Assembly (NCBI RefSeq): GCF_019175385.1
Contig: NC_083345.1
Coordinates: 115,306,480-115,370,479 of the forward strand
From: Lycium barbarum
Lineage: Eukaryota; Streptophyta; Magnoliopsida; Solanales; Solanaceae
DNA length: 64,000 nt
Reading direction: 5' to 3'
Position 1 is the first letter of the stretch; each line of letters starts with the position of its first letter. Under the pieces are notes generated by a model. That model searched no databases. It had not been told where the DNA came from and saw only the letters and a list, made by a program, of their open reading frames with translations. A program made the translations under genes and the position numbers. This document shows, piece by piece, positions 36,432-47,814 of the stretch.

Positions 36432-39400
36432 TCATACTTCGTGCAGGCCAACTGAAGTTGAGCATAGCTTCAGTTTGTCTATCGTCATTGCCTTTGTCAG
36501 CATGTCTGCTGGATTCTGACTCCCTGCGATCTTCTCAAGCACTAGCGCTCCATCTTCCAAAGCTGATCTAATGAAATGGTACCGGAGTTGTATGTGCTTC
36601 GTTCGAGCATGGTAAACCGGGTTCTTTGCCAAATGAATGGCGCTTTGGCTATCACAATATAGCACACTTCCCTCGTGGTCCTGATCCAATTCCCGCAGAA
36701 AAGATTGTAGCCACATCATTTCCTTTGTGGCCTCCGTCACAGCAACGTACTCAGCCTCACAACTAGAGAGAGCTACTATCTTTTGCAACTTGGAAACCCA
36801 AGAGATTGCAGTACCTCCGAATGTGTAAACATACCCGGATGTGCTCTTTCTGCTATCAATATCACCACCGTTGTCAGCATCAACATACCCTTGCAATCCT
36901 GTTTTTGATTTTCGGAAATACAGAGCTGAACTCGAGCTGCCTTTCAGATATCTGAATATCCACTTCACAACCTCCCAGTGTTTCTTTCCCGGATTGCTCA
37001 TAAATCGGCTGACAACTCCCACTGCATGTGCAATGTCTGGCCTTGTACATATCATTGCATACATAAGACTACCGATTGCAGATGCATAAGGTATCTTGTC
37101 CATCTGCTTCTTCTCATCCTCGGTTGTCGGCGACTGATCCTTTGACAACCGAAAGTGTCCAGCCAAGGGAGTGCTGACTGGCTTGGCATCATGCATGTTA
37201 AACCTTTTGATAACTTTCCTCACATATTCTTCTTGTGAGAGTTTGATGCCCTCCTTGCTTCGGTCGATTCTCATCCCAAGGATTTGCTTTGCAGCTCCCA
37301 AATCCTTTATTGCAAACTCTTCCGATAACCCTTTTTTCAACCGATCAATCTCCTGTAGGTTTGCTCCTACGATTAGCATGTCGTCGACATAGAGTAGCAG
37401 TATCATGTACGAGTCTTCAAATTTTTTGAAGTAACAGCAGTGATCTGCCTCGCACCTTGAAAAATCAGCTTTCTTCATAAAGCTGTCAAACTTTAAATAC
37501 CACTGTCTTGGAGCCTGTTTTAGTCCGTACAGACTCTTTTGAAGTTTGCACACCAGATTCTCCTTTCCTTTGATTTTGAATCCCTCCGGCTGTCGCATGT
37601 AGATTTCCTCGTCTAGATCACCGTGAAGAAATGCAGTTTTCACATCCATCTGTTGCAGATGTAGATTTTCCTTTGCTACCAGTCCAAGAACAGTTCTGAT
37701 AGTCACCATTTTGACTACGGGAGAGAAGATCTCCGTATAGTCGATGCCTTCTTTCTGTTGAAATCCCTTTGCAACCAGCCTTGCTTTATAACGCTTGCTT
37801 CCATTGGGTTCTTCCTTTATCCGATAAACCCATTTGTTTTGCAATGCCTTCTTATCCTTTGGCAACTCGGCTAACTCCCATGTATGATTTGCCGATAGTG
37901 AATCCATCTCATCTTTCATTGCCAGCTCCCACTTAGTCGATTCATCGACTTGCATTGCTTCTTCATAACATTCCGGCTCCCCTCTATCAGTGAGTAGAAT
38001 GTAGTTGAGGGATGGAGAGTACCTGTGAATTGGCTTCCTGATTCTGGATGATCTACGCAGTTCTGTGATTGGCGTCTGTTGATTTGTTTCAGAATCAGCA
38101 CTTTCATCAGCACCTTCTCGGATTGTTTGTTCCTCTGCCTCGGCTGTACCTGGTTGCGGCTCAGGTGTCGGAAAGTCCCTCAAATCCACTATTTCCGATT
38201 CCTTGTCCTGACATTCTGAATTTTTTTGCAACTTGTCTTTGTACAGCACCTCTTCGTTGAAGAAAACATTCCTGCTTCGGATGATCTTCCGATTTTGTTC
38301 ATCCCAAAATCGGTAACCAAGCTCGGTGTCACCATAGCCAATAAAGTAACACTTCTTTGATTTTGGATCAAGCTTGCTTCTAGCCGTATCATCATTATGA
38401 ACATATGATAAGCAACCGAACACTTTCAGAAATGAAAGATTTACCTTCTTGCCACTCCAGACTTCTTCTGAAATTCTGAAATCCAAGGGAACTGACGGTC
38501 CTCGGTTAATTAAGAAGGCCGCGGTATTGACTGCATCTGCCCAGAATGTCTTGGGCAGTCCAGAGTGTATTCTCATACTCCGAGCACGCTCGTTCAACGT
38601 TCGATTCATTCTTTCGGCTACTCCATTCTGTTGCGGCGTTCCAGGAATAGTCTTCATCATCTTGATCCTATTATTGGCACAATACCGTTTGAAATCACCA
38701 TCAGTGTATTCTCCGCCGTTGTCGGACCTCAAACACTTCAACTTGAGGTTTGTTTCATTCTCGACCATGGCTTTCCATCTTTTGAATACACTAAACACAT
38801 CGGATTTATTTTTCATAAAATAAACCCATACCTTCCTGGTTGAATCATCAATGAAGGTCACGTAGTAGTGTGATCCTCCAAGGGAGGGTACAGTGGTAGG
38901 TCCCCACACGTCTGTGTGCACCAATTCCAACTTTTCGACCTTCAACTCTCTGCCTGCACTTGAGAAGCTTACTCGCTTTTGTTTTCCGAGAATGCAGCTC
39001 TCACACGTATGAAGGTCCACCGTCTTCAGCTCCGGAATTAAGCCATTTGTCACCAACAGCTTCATCCCCTTCTGGCTGATATGCCCAAGCCGACAATGCC
39101 ACAAATCTGTCTTCTTTGTGTTGTCAACCACAACAACAATATCACGACAGCTATCCGTCATGTAGAGAGTGCCAATCTTCTTTCCTCGGCCAACTACCAT
39201 AGCACCTTTCGCCACCTTCCAAGACCCATTACCAAAGTTGAGATCATATCCCTCATCATCAAGCTGACCTACTGAAATCAGGTTTCGCATCAGCTTTGGA
39301 ACATGTCTAACTTTTGTAATCTTCCACGAGGATCCATTTGACATCTTCAAATTAATGTCTCCCGTGCCAACAACGTCTAGCGGCTCTCCATCGGCTAAAT

Positions 39401-40337
39401 AAACTTTGCCGAGATTCTCAACCACGTAGTTTGTCATTATATCATGATGTGGGGTGGTATGAAAGGACGCTCCTGAGTCAAGCACCCAAGAGTCTATCGG
39501 GCTGTCAACCGATAGCAACAACGCATCGCCAATGTCTTCCGTAGCAGCGTTGATTCCAGCCCCCTTGTTGTCCTCCTTCTTTGGCGCCCTGCAGTTCTTC
39601 TTGAAGTGACCTGGTTTTCCACAGTTCCAACACTCAAATGTTCGTCCTGGTCTGGATTGACCCCTGCCATTCCTTGACTTCGATCTGCCCCTATTTCGGT
39701 TGTAGTTTCTGTCATAATTTCTGCTTCTGTTTTCAACATTAAAAGCAGAACTCGTCGATGCCTCTCCAGAATCTGTCCTGCGCACTTCCTCAGCAAGGAT
39801 ACGATCCCTAACATCGTTGAACTTTAGTTTGTCACTGCCGACAGAATTACTAACCGCTGCTCTCATTGGCTCCCAGCTATTTGGTAGGGATGCCAACAAA
39901 ATTAGAGCTTGCACTTCATCATCGAAGTCAATTTTTACCGATGACAATTGATTTACAATGGTATTGAATTCATTTACGTGTGCAGCAACATGAGCATTTT
40001 CCATCATCTTTAGATGAAATAGTTTCTTCATGAGAAATACCTTATTATTTGCCGAAGGTTTCTCATACATGTCAGACAATACCTTCATCATATCTGGAGT
40101 GGTCTTCTCCTTTGCCACATTGTGAGCAACGTTCTTTGACAGCGTCAGCCGAATGACTCCCAGAACTTGTCTGTCGAGGAGATTCCAATCTGCTTGCTTC
40201 ATCTCCTCTGGTTTCGGACTCAGAGGTTCATGAAGCTTTCTGCCATATAAATAATCTTCAATTTGCATTCTCCAGAACGCAAAGTCTGTACCATCGAATT
40301 TACCGATGTCGTGCGTCGTACTATCTTCGCCTCCCAT
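36432..40337 (-). CDS. TNT1-like copia gag-pol polyprotein
   Basis: 1301 residues from the ATG at 40337-40335 (MGGEDSTTHD); upstream in-frame codons lack an ATG. Gag spans about 1-235 (FDGTDFAFWRMQIEDYLYGR). A CCHC zinc knuckle CWNCGKPGHFKKNC is at 236-249. The protease motif DSGA is near 287, the GAG-pre-integrase HCRLGH near 414, and the integrase catalytic Asp segments are HTDVWGP and RSDNGGEYTD with PQQNGVAERMNRT. RT carries KARLVAKGFQQKEGIDYTE, SLYGLKQAPRQWY and the YVDDM active site. RNase H has SSCEAEYVA and ends at the C terminus with CSTSVGLHEV. All copia modules are present in order without stop or frameshift, and length is close to the roughly 1330 residues of TNT1 polyproteins. 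Confidence 0.95.
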   Translation of the reverse strand: MGGEDSTTHDIGKFDGTDFAFWRMQIEDYLYGRKLHEPLSPKPEEMKQADWNLLDRQVLGVIRLTLSKNVAHNVAKEKTTPDMMKVLSDMYEKPSANNKVFLMKKLFHLKMMENAHVAAHVNEFNTIVNQLSSVKIDFDDEVQALILLASLPNSWEPMRAAVSNSVGSDKLKFNDVRDRILAEEVRRTDSGEASTSSAFNVENRSRNYDRNYNRNRGRSKSRNGRGQSRPGRTFECWNCGKPGHFKKNCRAPKKEDNKGAGINAATEDIGDALLLSVDSPIDSWVLDSGASFHTTPHHDIMTNYVVENLGKVYLADGEPLDVVGTGDINLKMSNGSSWKITKVRHVPKLMRNLISVGQLDDEGYDLNFGNGSWKVAKGAMVVGRGKKIGTLYMTDSCRDIVVVVDNTKKTDLWHCRLGHISQKGMKLLVTNGLIPELKTVDLHTCESCILGKQKRVSFSSAGRELKVEKLELVHTDVWGPTTVPSLGGSHYYVTFIDDSTRKVWVYFMKNKSDVFSVFKRWKAMVENETNLKLKCLRSDNGGEYTDGDFKRYCANNRIKMMKTIPGTPQQNGVAERMNRTLNERARSMRIHSGLPKTFWADAVNTAAFLINRGPSVPLDFRISEEVWSGKKVNLSFLKVFGCLSYVHNDDTARSKLDPKSKKCYFIGYGDTELGYRFWDEQNRKIIRSRNVFFNEEVLYKDKLQKNSECQDKESEIVDLRDFPTPEPQPGTAEAEEQTIREGADESADSETNQQTPITELRRSSRIRKPIHRYSPSLNYILLTDRGEPECYEEAMQVDESTKWELAMKDEMDSLSANHTWELAELPKDKKALQNKWVYRIKEEPNGSKRYKARLVAKGFQQKEGIDYTEIFSPVVKMVTIRTVLGLVAKENLHLQQMDVKTAFLHGDLDEEIYMRQPEGFKIKGKENLVCKLQKSLYGLKQAPRQWYLKFDSFMKKADFSRCEADHCCYFKKFEDSYMILLLYVDDMLIVGANLQEIDRLKKGLSEEFAIKDLGAAKQILGMRIDRSKEGIKLSQEEYVRKVIKRFNMHDAKPVSTPLAGHFRLSKDQSPTTEDEKKQMDKIPYASAIGSLMYAMICTRPDIAHAVGVVSRFMSNPGKKHWEVVKWIFRYLKGSSSSALYFRKSKTGLQGYVDADNGGDIDSRKSTSGYVYTFGGTAISWVSKLQKIVALSSCEAEYVAVTEATKEMMWLQSFLRELDQDHEGSVLYCDSQSAIHLAKNPVYHARTKHIQLRYHFIRSALEDGALVLEKIAGSQNPADMLTKAMTIDKLKLCSTSVGLHEV

Positions 40338-40378
40338 CGTTTCTAAATCACAACACAACCTGTTGCTCTGATACCAGT

Positions 40379-40920
40379 TGTTAGGATTTAAATCCCAAAT
40401 CCGACCTTTGTAAGCAGGTTCCCAGGAAAGATTGGAGGGTCACAGCTGGACCACTTAAATACCAACCTCCTTAGACAGAACCTACTTACGCCGTGATGTA
40501 AGCGAAGAATAAATAGCACACACAGATTTATAGTGGTTCACCCTCAATGTGAGAGCTACGTCCACGTTGCTGCTGCAGATCTTATTAAAGAAGAAATATT
40601 ACAAGTGTTTACAACACTCAACCTCACAACCCCAATCCCAATTACACTCAAGAATTTTACCACAGAAAATTCTCTCAAAGACCTTCTCTTACTTAGGCCT
40701 TTCACTAAGAGTATTTCTCTTAGATTTTTTTTCTCTCTTTGGGATGTGTTGTCTTCTTCAATTTGGTGTGTTTACAAATGAACCATAAGCTACCTATTTA
40801 TAGGAATGAATTTCCTATGATGAGGTAAGCTCTTACATCACGACTATCATGAGGTAAGCGCTTACATCACGACTATGTGAACAAAAGAATTGACTTGTTT
40901 GGCCAATTCCACACCTAACA
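40379..40920 (-). repeat. 5' LTR of the Tork-type copia (right end)
   Basis: As the left LTR, with one of the two palindromic GTAAGCGCTTAC boxes altered to GTAAGCTCTTAC. TATA-like CCTATAAATAGG is at 40804-40793. This is the copy that would drive transcription of the polyprotein. Confidence 0.9.
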
Positions 40921-40989
40921 CGTTTCACATGCAAAGTCACTCAACCTATTTAAATAATTTTCTAATTACATTTTGCTGATATTTATTCA

Positions 40990-41182
40990 AGGAAGTAGCA
41001 CTCATTTGGCTAAGTGGGAAATGAATTCAAGTTCTAGTTATGTGCTGTTGAATGACTGGGTTACAGTATATCAGAGAAATAATCTTAAGGTGAATATGAT
41101 GATGCAGTTATGGTCGTTTAGAAAAGACTCGAATCGATGGCTGGCACTTGTTGTTCTTCCTCCTGATGATGCTGCAAATTAA
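40990..41182 (+). pseudogene. B3-domain gene B, 3' stump
   Basis: Encodes the last ~63 residues of the B3 protein (STHLAKWEMNSSSSYVLLND to LPPDDAAN), nearly identical to gene A. The first ~292 codons, the promoter and the 5' UTR are missing because of a deletion joining the TIR arm of the neighbouring element to codon ~293. Its 3' flank then matches that of gene A. No start of its own is credible. Confidence 0.85.
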
Positions 41183-43187
41183 ACCAGAATTAAGCTAATT
41201 TTAACTGTTTAATTTGTGTAATTAGCTAGGCTAAAATTCTGGATTGGAGTAGTTAACTATATATGCATAGGGGATCTGACATGCAAAACACTTATTCTTC
41301 TGACACTCATACTAGTGCAGATGTTCACTTGCACAACTGAGGTTTATTTAAGTGAGAATTAAATTTATGATAAACTTCTATTTGACATGTTCTGTATAGT
41401 CTTTACTCTTTATAACTTTGAGAATTCTTGTTTTAAAGCAGAAGGAAACTGGATATAGTAACTAGCCACACATGCAAATCATCCCCATATATAACAACAT
41501 TCCCCTCTCTAATAACTGCCAACTAGTGCAACTTTAAAGGCTTTAAATACCTAGTACAACTTGCTCCATGTATGTGACTATTTCCTTTTTGAACTGTTAA
41601 AAAAATCCCATTCTAAATGTGAAAGTAATTTAACTTAATTTTTGCGGCATGTTTAAGACGACGTGTTTAAAGTCTTATAACAACATAAACATTTGGCATG
41701 TTTATGACCACAAATTTCAAAAAAAAAATTACTTATTTCCTAATTTTTCATATACAATCAAATAGATTCATATAAATTAAAACAGAAGAGTAATGGATAG
41801 AGTAGCCACAGGCAAATCAGCACCATAATGTGCAAGCATTTTGGCAAGCTCATCATAGATCCAATTTGGTATATTACACATTGTATGAATCTAGCAGCAA
41901 TAGCAACTTTCTGTTTATTGACTGAGAGCCAAATTCTTTACTGTCTCCACGTGTGTCTTGAATAAAACTCTGCATTAATTATACTTAATTGCTGCTTCAA
42001 TTTATGCGTCTTACTTTCTTTTTTAATATGTTTTAAAAAGATTGTCTTCTTAGCTATATTAGCACTCTTTAATTTTAACATCTCACGGTCATATTTAAGA
42101 CCGCAAGATTCAAATGACATTTTGGCACATTATACTACTCATTTTCAGTTTAAGATCACAAGATTCAAAAGTTTATCTTACTTTTTAAAATTTTGTCCTC
42201 AATCAAACTACTGACACATAAAATGAAATAAGGGAGTACCTACTCAAAGTGTTTGAGGTAGATTATAGCTACTAATATTAATATACGAGGTATCAATGTT
42301 TGTGCATATATGCTGTCAAACCTATTGAAATTAAACAACTCCCTCCGGTTTATTTAATTTTCCAGTTCCATCTAGGAAAATCCTATGAAACTGAGACCAA
42401 AGTTAAGTAGCTTCTTTATAGATATCTAAATGCCCCATTTGCAGCTATTTTGGCAAGCTCAGGTCATAAATGACTACTTAACCTTTACTATTTTATGGTA
42501 CTAAAAATATCTTTGACGACAAAAAAATCATTCAACTCTGAGTTAGTATTCCAGAGTCTCTAAATAATTGTTTAACCAAAAGGCCACTCAACTTTACCTG
42601 TAAGTATCATAAAAATAGCTCACTTGTTTTCTCTTAGTGATTTATTATGATGCTCAAGCTAAGCTCTTTTGGTTTCAAAAGATAATGTAGTTACTATTGT
42701 GAAGTTTAAGTAAAGTTGAGTGACTTTTTCGTTATAAAAGAATAATTAAATACCTTTTAGTACGATGATGTAAAACTTGAATGACCATCCATGAATTAGT
42801 CCAACCATCTTGTGCCTTTGAAATATGAATCTGATTTATATACACTAAGTATCGTTTAATTTAGAAATAATTTATGCATAAATTGTGAAAGGACAATATT
42901 GGAACTCTATCGGGTCACCTTTTGAACTTATCTATTCCGACCTTTAAAGGATTGTTCTAAATCACTTCACCCTTTACAAATCCATTTAGTCACCCTAAAC
43001 ACAGTAATTACATAGCTGGAATTTTCTGATAATGCAATTTAATCCATATTTTTTTTTAATTTAATCATTAAATATCTGGAATGTCAGCGATGTTTACTGC
43101 CTGATTAATCAGAATATATTTGCCAAATTATTGAAAGGTCCTCTGGTCTATTATTTTCATCAATATTGACAATTTGTAATCCAATAT

Positions 43188-43920
43188 TGTAGCAATGCAT
43201 CACTATGGTGTAGGAACTACAATAAAGAGAAAACATCCAATTTATAAGGAATAAATTGTTATTAAACTGTGTTCAAAATCAGTAAACTAGAAAATCGAAA
43301 ACTGAAAAAATAGAAATGCAGAAAAATATCTAAGACTACAGAATTTACTGTGTGTCCTTAAGAAATTAAATCCTCTTCTTGTACCCCCGGTTATGGATTC
43401 TGGATATACCTGTCGCAGAATTAACGGTACCTCAAACGCCTACGACTTTGTCGAAGTCAAAGGCAGTAAATCACACAAGACTCGATTTTTTTGTTTGTAA
43501 GAAAGTATGCAGAAGTTCGAAAATTCAATACAGAAACTGAGGCATTGTCTCTGTATTTATAGCCAATTTTTTGAGTGAAAATAGCTATTTAGAACATGTA
43601 TGGTATCTGTTCGGAAAGGTTCTGCATTTTAAATTAAATTTTGCATAAATAATATAGAATTGAAAAATAAATTTGGTCCAAATTTTTTTCAATCAATCAG
43701 ATCATTTGATCAAATCTTGATCCGAATCCAAATCCAAATCCAAATCTGAGCGACGACGTCGGCGCAAGGGGAGACCCTCTTCTCAACTCTTTATGAGCTA
43801 GAAGATGTGCTTCTGAATATAATGACACAAATTTTCCTTTCCACCACCAATGAGGGTCAAAGTTCTCATCCAAAAAGAACTTTTCTCAAATTTTTAATTA
43901 GCCGAACCCATCGGGAGACA
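43188..43920 (-). mobile_element. Solo copia-type LTR, copy 2
   Basis: Duplicate of 16444-17170 with a few substitutions and one extra 6-bp CAAATC unit. Ends are approximate. Confidence 0.5.
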
Positions 43921-45329
43921 TTGTGGTGGACAACATCTTTCACTTAGACACCTCAATTAAGCCTTGTACCTATTGAGCACTCAGACTGCATCGAATTTGT
44001 TCCTATTAGACACTTTTTTGACAGTCAGCTAAATTACAAAACGTGGCATGACGACTTATTAAAAGAGAATATGTGGCATTTGGGTGCAAAATAATAATAT
44101 AAAAATAAATAAAAACGAAAAAGAAAAGGAAAAACTATTTTTCAGCAAAAAAATAAATAAATAACCTATTTTCTAAATCCCACCCACCTACCCAACCCCA
44201 ACTGGACTACTGCCGGCGAACCACCATGAATCACCAGAGCTCAGATCATAAGCACCTGAAGGACCAAATTCGACCTCCATTGAAGGAGCTTAAGCTTGGG
44301 GAAATGGTGGGAGGTAGTGGCTGGAAAAATGGGGGAGAAAAGGACAAAAAATAAATTAAAACTTGGCTTAATAGAGCTCTCACGTATAGGTACAAGAGTT
44401 AATTGAGGTATTTAAGTGAAAGATACTATCAACCACAGAGGTCTACTAATGGGTTCAACCTTTTTAATTTGAGTTTAACTAATATACTACGTAATGTACA
44501 GTTTATGTTTTTTCACGGTCATGTAATTCTTACTGGCAATAGCCGGTTACCAATAAGTACCATTCTAATTTTCAATTTTTTTTTTACTTCTAAACAGTCC
44601 GTAATCCTTCTGCCCTTTTAACTCTTCAGATTTCCTGATATCTCTATTCTTTCTCCCCATCTAACATCTATTGCTTGCCTATTTTGCTTAGTGGAAACAT
44701 ATTATGCCGAAGTTCTGGAGAAGATTTTGAAAAATTATTATCAGCTACAGAAAATGTTCATTTGGCATATTTTAGATTCAAAACATTAGACAGAAATAAG
44801 ATATATTACACCTTTAATTAGTCAAAGAAACTGTAAAACTGTTAAGTGATAAAGACATAGATGAGATAGTAGAAAGCTCGGAGCTTTTGATAAACAAGGT
44901 CAAATTCCCAAATTAATCTCGGCAGAATAATATAGTGTCCAAGTTTACTTCTACTACTATTTTCCTTATTTAAATACATTAAAAAATGATAATACTGTGA
45001 AACTTTATCTGAAATAAGCTTTAAATTTACTTGACTATGTAAAAAGAAATTTACACCGTCAGCATATATTAGTAAAACTCTTTTAATTTTCTCTCTATTT
45101 CTCATTCACACCACATCATTTTTAAATCCCAACAGTTTAAGAATCTTTAACGCCCAACATAAATCACTTTTTAAAGGGAAGTGTTCAAAAATCATAAGTT
45201 ACAGTGACCAACTTATAGCTTTTGGCTTATAGGCACTTCGATTGTTTATAAAAATACCTTGGTAAGTCAAAAACATGCTTACAAATCAATTAACCAGCTT
45301 ATAAGCTGGGCCAAACACCCTTTAAGACT

Positions 45330-47117
45330 GAGTCCGGAGCCTAAAGGTATAAAAATACACGGTATAAATCAAAAGGGGTAGCCTTTTTAGTTACAGACCA
45401 AAACGGGTATAACGTGTACCAGTCCATGTTATACCCCAATTTTTTTTCAATTGTCAGACTGATCAGGGAAATTAAAAAATAAAATAAAAGGTATAACGTG
45501 GACACTGATCCACGTTATACCTTTCATTAATTTTTCCCCAGCGTTTTACAAATAGTTTGTAAGACGTTACCTCTATTTAAATAATATTCGGCTGTGTTTT
45601 TAATAAAAAAAAATTATTGATTTTTTTAATTTTTAAAGCATATAGTTAATTTCAGTGATTAACTCAAATAAATATTTTAACACATGCAATAATTAAATAT
45701 GTGTTATATATGCGAACAGAAATAAAAAATAAAATATAAGTTAAATAAACGTCACACATTAACTGAGTAGTAAATGTTAAATTACATACTAACTATTAAA
45801 CGGCACAAGACATGTTATATATTCTTGGAAGATTACATAAGGAAACAACGATCGTACAACTTAAGAAAAAACATAAAAACCAACAAGCAACAACAACTAC
45901 TGATTTCTATCGGGGCAGCGATTCTTGTTATGACCTGTTTGCTTGCACTACTACACTTTCTAGCTATGCGAGCAGGAGCTATATCCATTTCATTCCTCCT
46001 TCTAGTTTTAGTCCGCGCTCCTGAACCCGAAGTAAGTTTTGTTTGAAAGAACTTAGTGTTTGACTGTAAGGTTATTTTAGTCAACTTTATATGTCGAGAA
46101 AATTAGTCAGCTTTATTTTCAAAAATTGAAACCACAGAAGTGAAATTGACATTCACAGCTACATTACCCCGGGATTTTTACGTTGAAATCTATTGCGTAT
46201 CATCATATTATAAGTAAATAAAACTGAAAATTTCATGCCAGTTTGGGAAAAAATTGAAATTGGATGGGATAAAAGGTGTTTTTTTAAAAATCGGCTCGGC
46301 CAAACCGCCTTGTGGCCGTTTGTCCGCATAGATCTCGGAAAAATACCCAAAATCAAAAAAAAAAAAAAATCGCGTAAATCGGACGTCCGAGCGCAAAGTT
46401 ATGATCATCTAAAGTTTGATCACTTTACAACTAGTTTTTCAAACAAAACTTACTTCGGGTACCTTTTCAACCCCTAAAATGACGATCTGAACGTCTACTT
46501 ATCCTTGATGCATTGAGCCTACATTATTGTACGAAGAAAAAAATATCAGGTTCTATATAAAATATTGACGTTTCGGAGTCTTGACACACGACTAATCATT
46601 CGTCAAAGTATGGAAAAAAACACTAAGTTTTTTCAAACAAAACTTACTTCGGGCACCTTTTTTTTAGTGCTCACTATAGCGCAGTATTTTACTGCGCTAT
46701 GCAAAAAAAAAAAAAAACTTTTGCGCAGTAAAATACTGCGCTAAAGCACTTAACGGCTCCGTCTCCGTAAAATACTAAAGGTATTTTTGTAACATTTTTT
46801 TTGTTGGAGTATTTGGTTCAAAATGATTTTTTTGGGGACATTTTGGTTCCGGGCTCCTATTTTGTAAAACGCTGGGGAAAAAATTAATGAAAGGTATAAC
46901 GTGGACTGATCCACGTTATACAAATAATTTTGTATCAGTCCACGTTATACCTTTTAATTATTTTTTTTAATTTTTCCGTGATAAGTCTGACAATTGAAAA
47001 AAAAAATTGGGGTATAACGTGGACTGGTACACGTTATACCCGTTTTGGTCTGTAACTAAAAAGGCTTCCCCTTTTAATTTATACCGTGTATGTTTATACT
47101 CTTTAGGCTCCGGACTC
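45330..47117. mobile_element. Long-TIR Mutator-like element, 1.8 kb, non-autonomous
   Basis: Ends GAGTCCGGAGCCTAAAG and CTTTAGGCTCCGGACTC. The perfect 10-bp target duplication CTTTAAGACT lies at 45320-45329 and 47118-47127; the empty site is visible at 18651-18660. Arms of about 250 bp carry repeated GTATAACGTGGAC and its inverse. Near 46675-46740 a further palindrome pair is built from GCGCAGTATTTTACTGCGC. No transposase is seen; short ORFs at 45774-46046 lack recognisable similarity. It is absent from copy 1, so it arrived after the segmental duplication. Confidence 0.85.
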
Positions 47118-47814
47118 CTTTAAGACTAAACACCGTTACAATGCAATTAAAATATATATTTTAATAAGTTTAATTTTGATCGATCGAGGATAAAATCATC
47201 AGTTGGTACAAATTGATCAATATTCCAACATGTATATTTCTTGGTGACACGTTTTTGAAGGGAAAACAACACAAACTACCCATTTAAAACAAGCTATTTG
47301 CCCGAAATTGCCCCTCTAAAAATTAATTACCCGAAATACCCACAAAGTCAAAGAATTTACCCGAAATACATAAACTTGTTTCCTTATTTGTTTTTTTACC
47401 TTTAATCTTTAGTTTTTTTTTTTTGGTTAGTTTAACTTCTTTTAAATATTTTTTGTCCTTGCGGAGTTAGCTGTAAATATATAGTGGTAGTCATACTTGT
47501 TTTCTTCTTTCTTTTGTCCTCCTTATCTTTAACTTTTTTCTTTTTTTGGTTAGTTTAACATCTTCTTATTATTTTTGTCCTTTTTTAATCTTTGTATTTT
47601 TCTCGTTAGTGATAAAAAATAGCTAATTATTTTTAGACTAATAAAGTATAGAAAAATTAAATAACTAGATGACAACAAGAAATAATCCCACACTTTGTGA
47701 GATTTCACTGAAAATGTTGTCTTTGTTGTTACAATAAGAAGTAATTAAAAAAATACTAAAGCCACTAACTTATTATTATAAAACCTAAATTAATAGAAAT
47801 ATATTTTTATAATA

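Larger units (their letters stand above)
35821..40920 (-). mobile_element. Ty1/copia element, Tork/TNT1-like, apparently intact
   Basis: 5100 bp with LTRs of 541 and 542 bp, TG...CA ends and a perfect 5-bp target duplication CGTTT (35816-35820 and 40921-40925). On the minus strand the primer binding site TGGTATCAGAGC is at 40376-40365, and the polypurine tract AAGTGGGAGATT abuts the left LTR. One uninterrupted polyprotein of 1301 residues. The two LTRs differ by about five substitutions and one 1-bp indel by eye, so insertion is recent and later than the segmental duplication. Confidence 0.95.
35663..40989. mobile_element. Left arm of the long-TIR element, copy 2 (truncated, split by copia)
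   Basis: GAGATAATATCTTAGATGG begins the arm as at 11388. The arm is cut by the Tork copia at 35820, resumes at 40926 with CACATGCAAAGTCACTCAAC, and ends at 40989 (TTTATTCA), where a deletion joins it to B3 coding sequence. Interior and right arm are gone. Confidence 0.75.

Noticed and set aside
37171..38843. Plus-strand ORFs up to 124 codons
   Set aside because: Antisense shadows of the Tork-type copia polyprotein.
45774..46084. Short ORFs in the 1.8-kb long-TIR element
   Set aside because: Overlapping on both strands, with no transposase motif or homology recognised.
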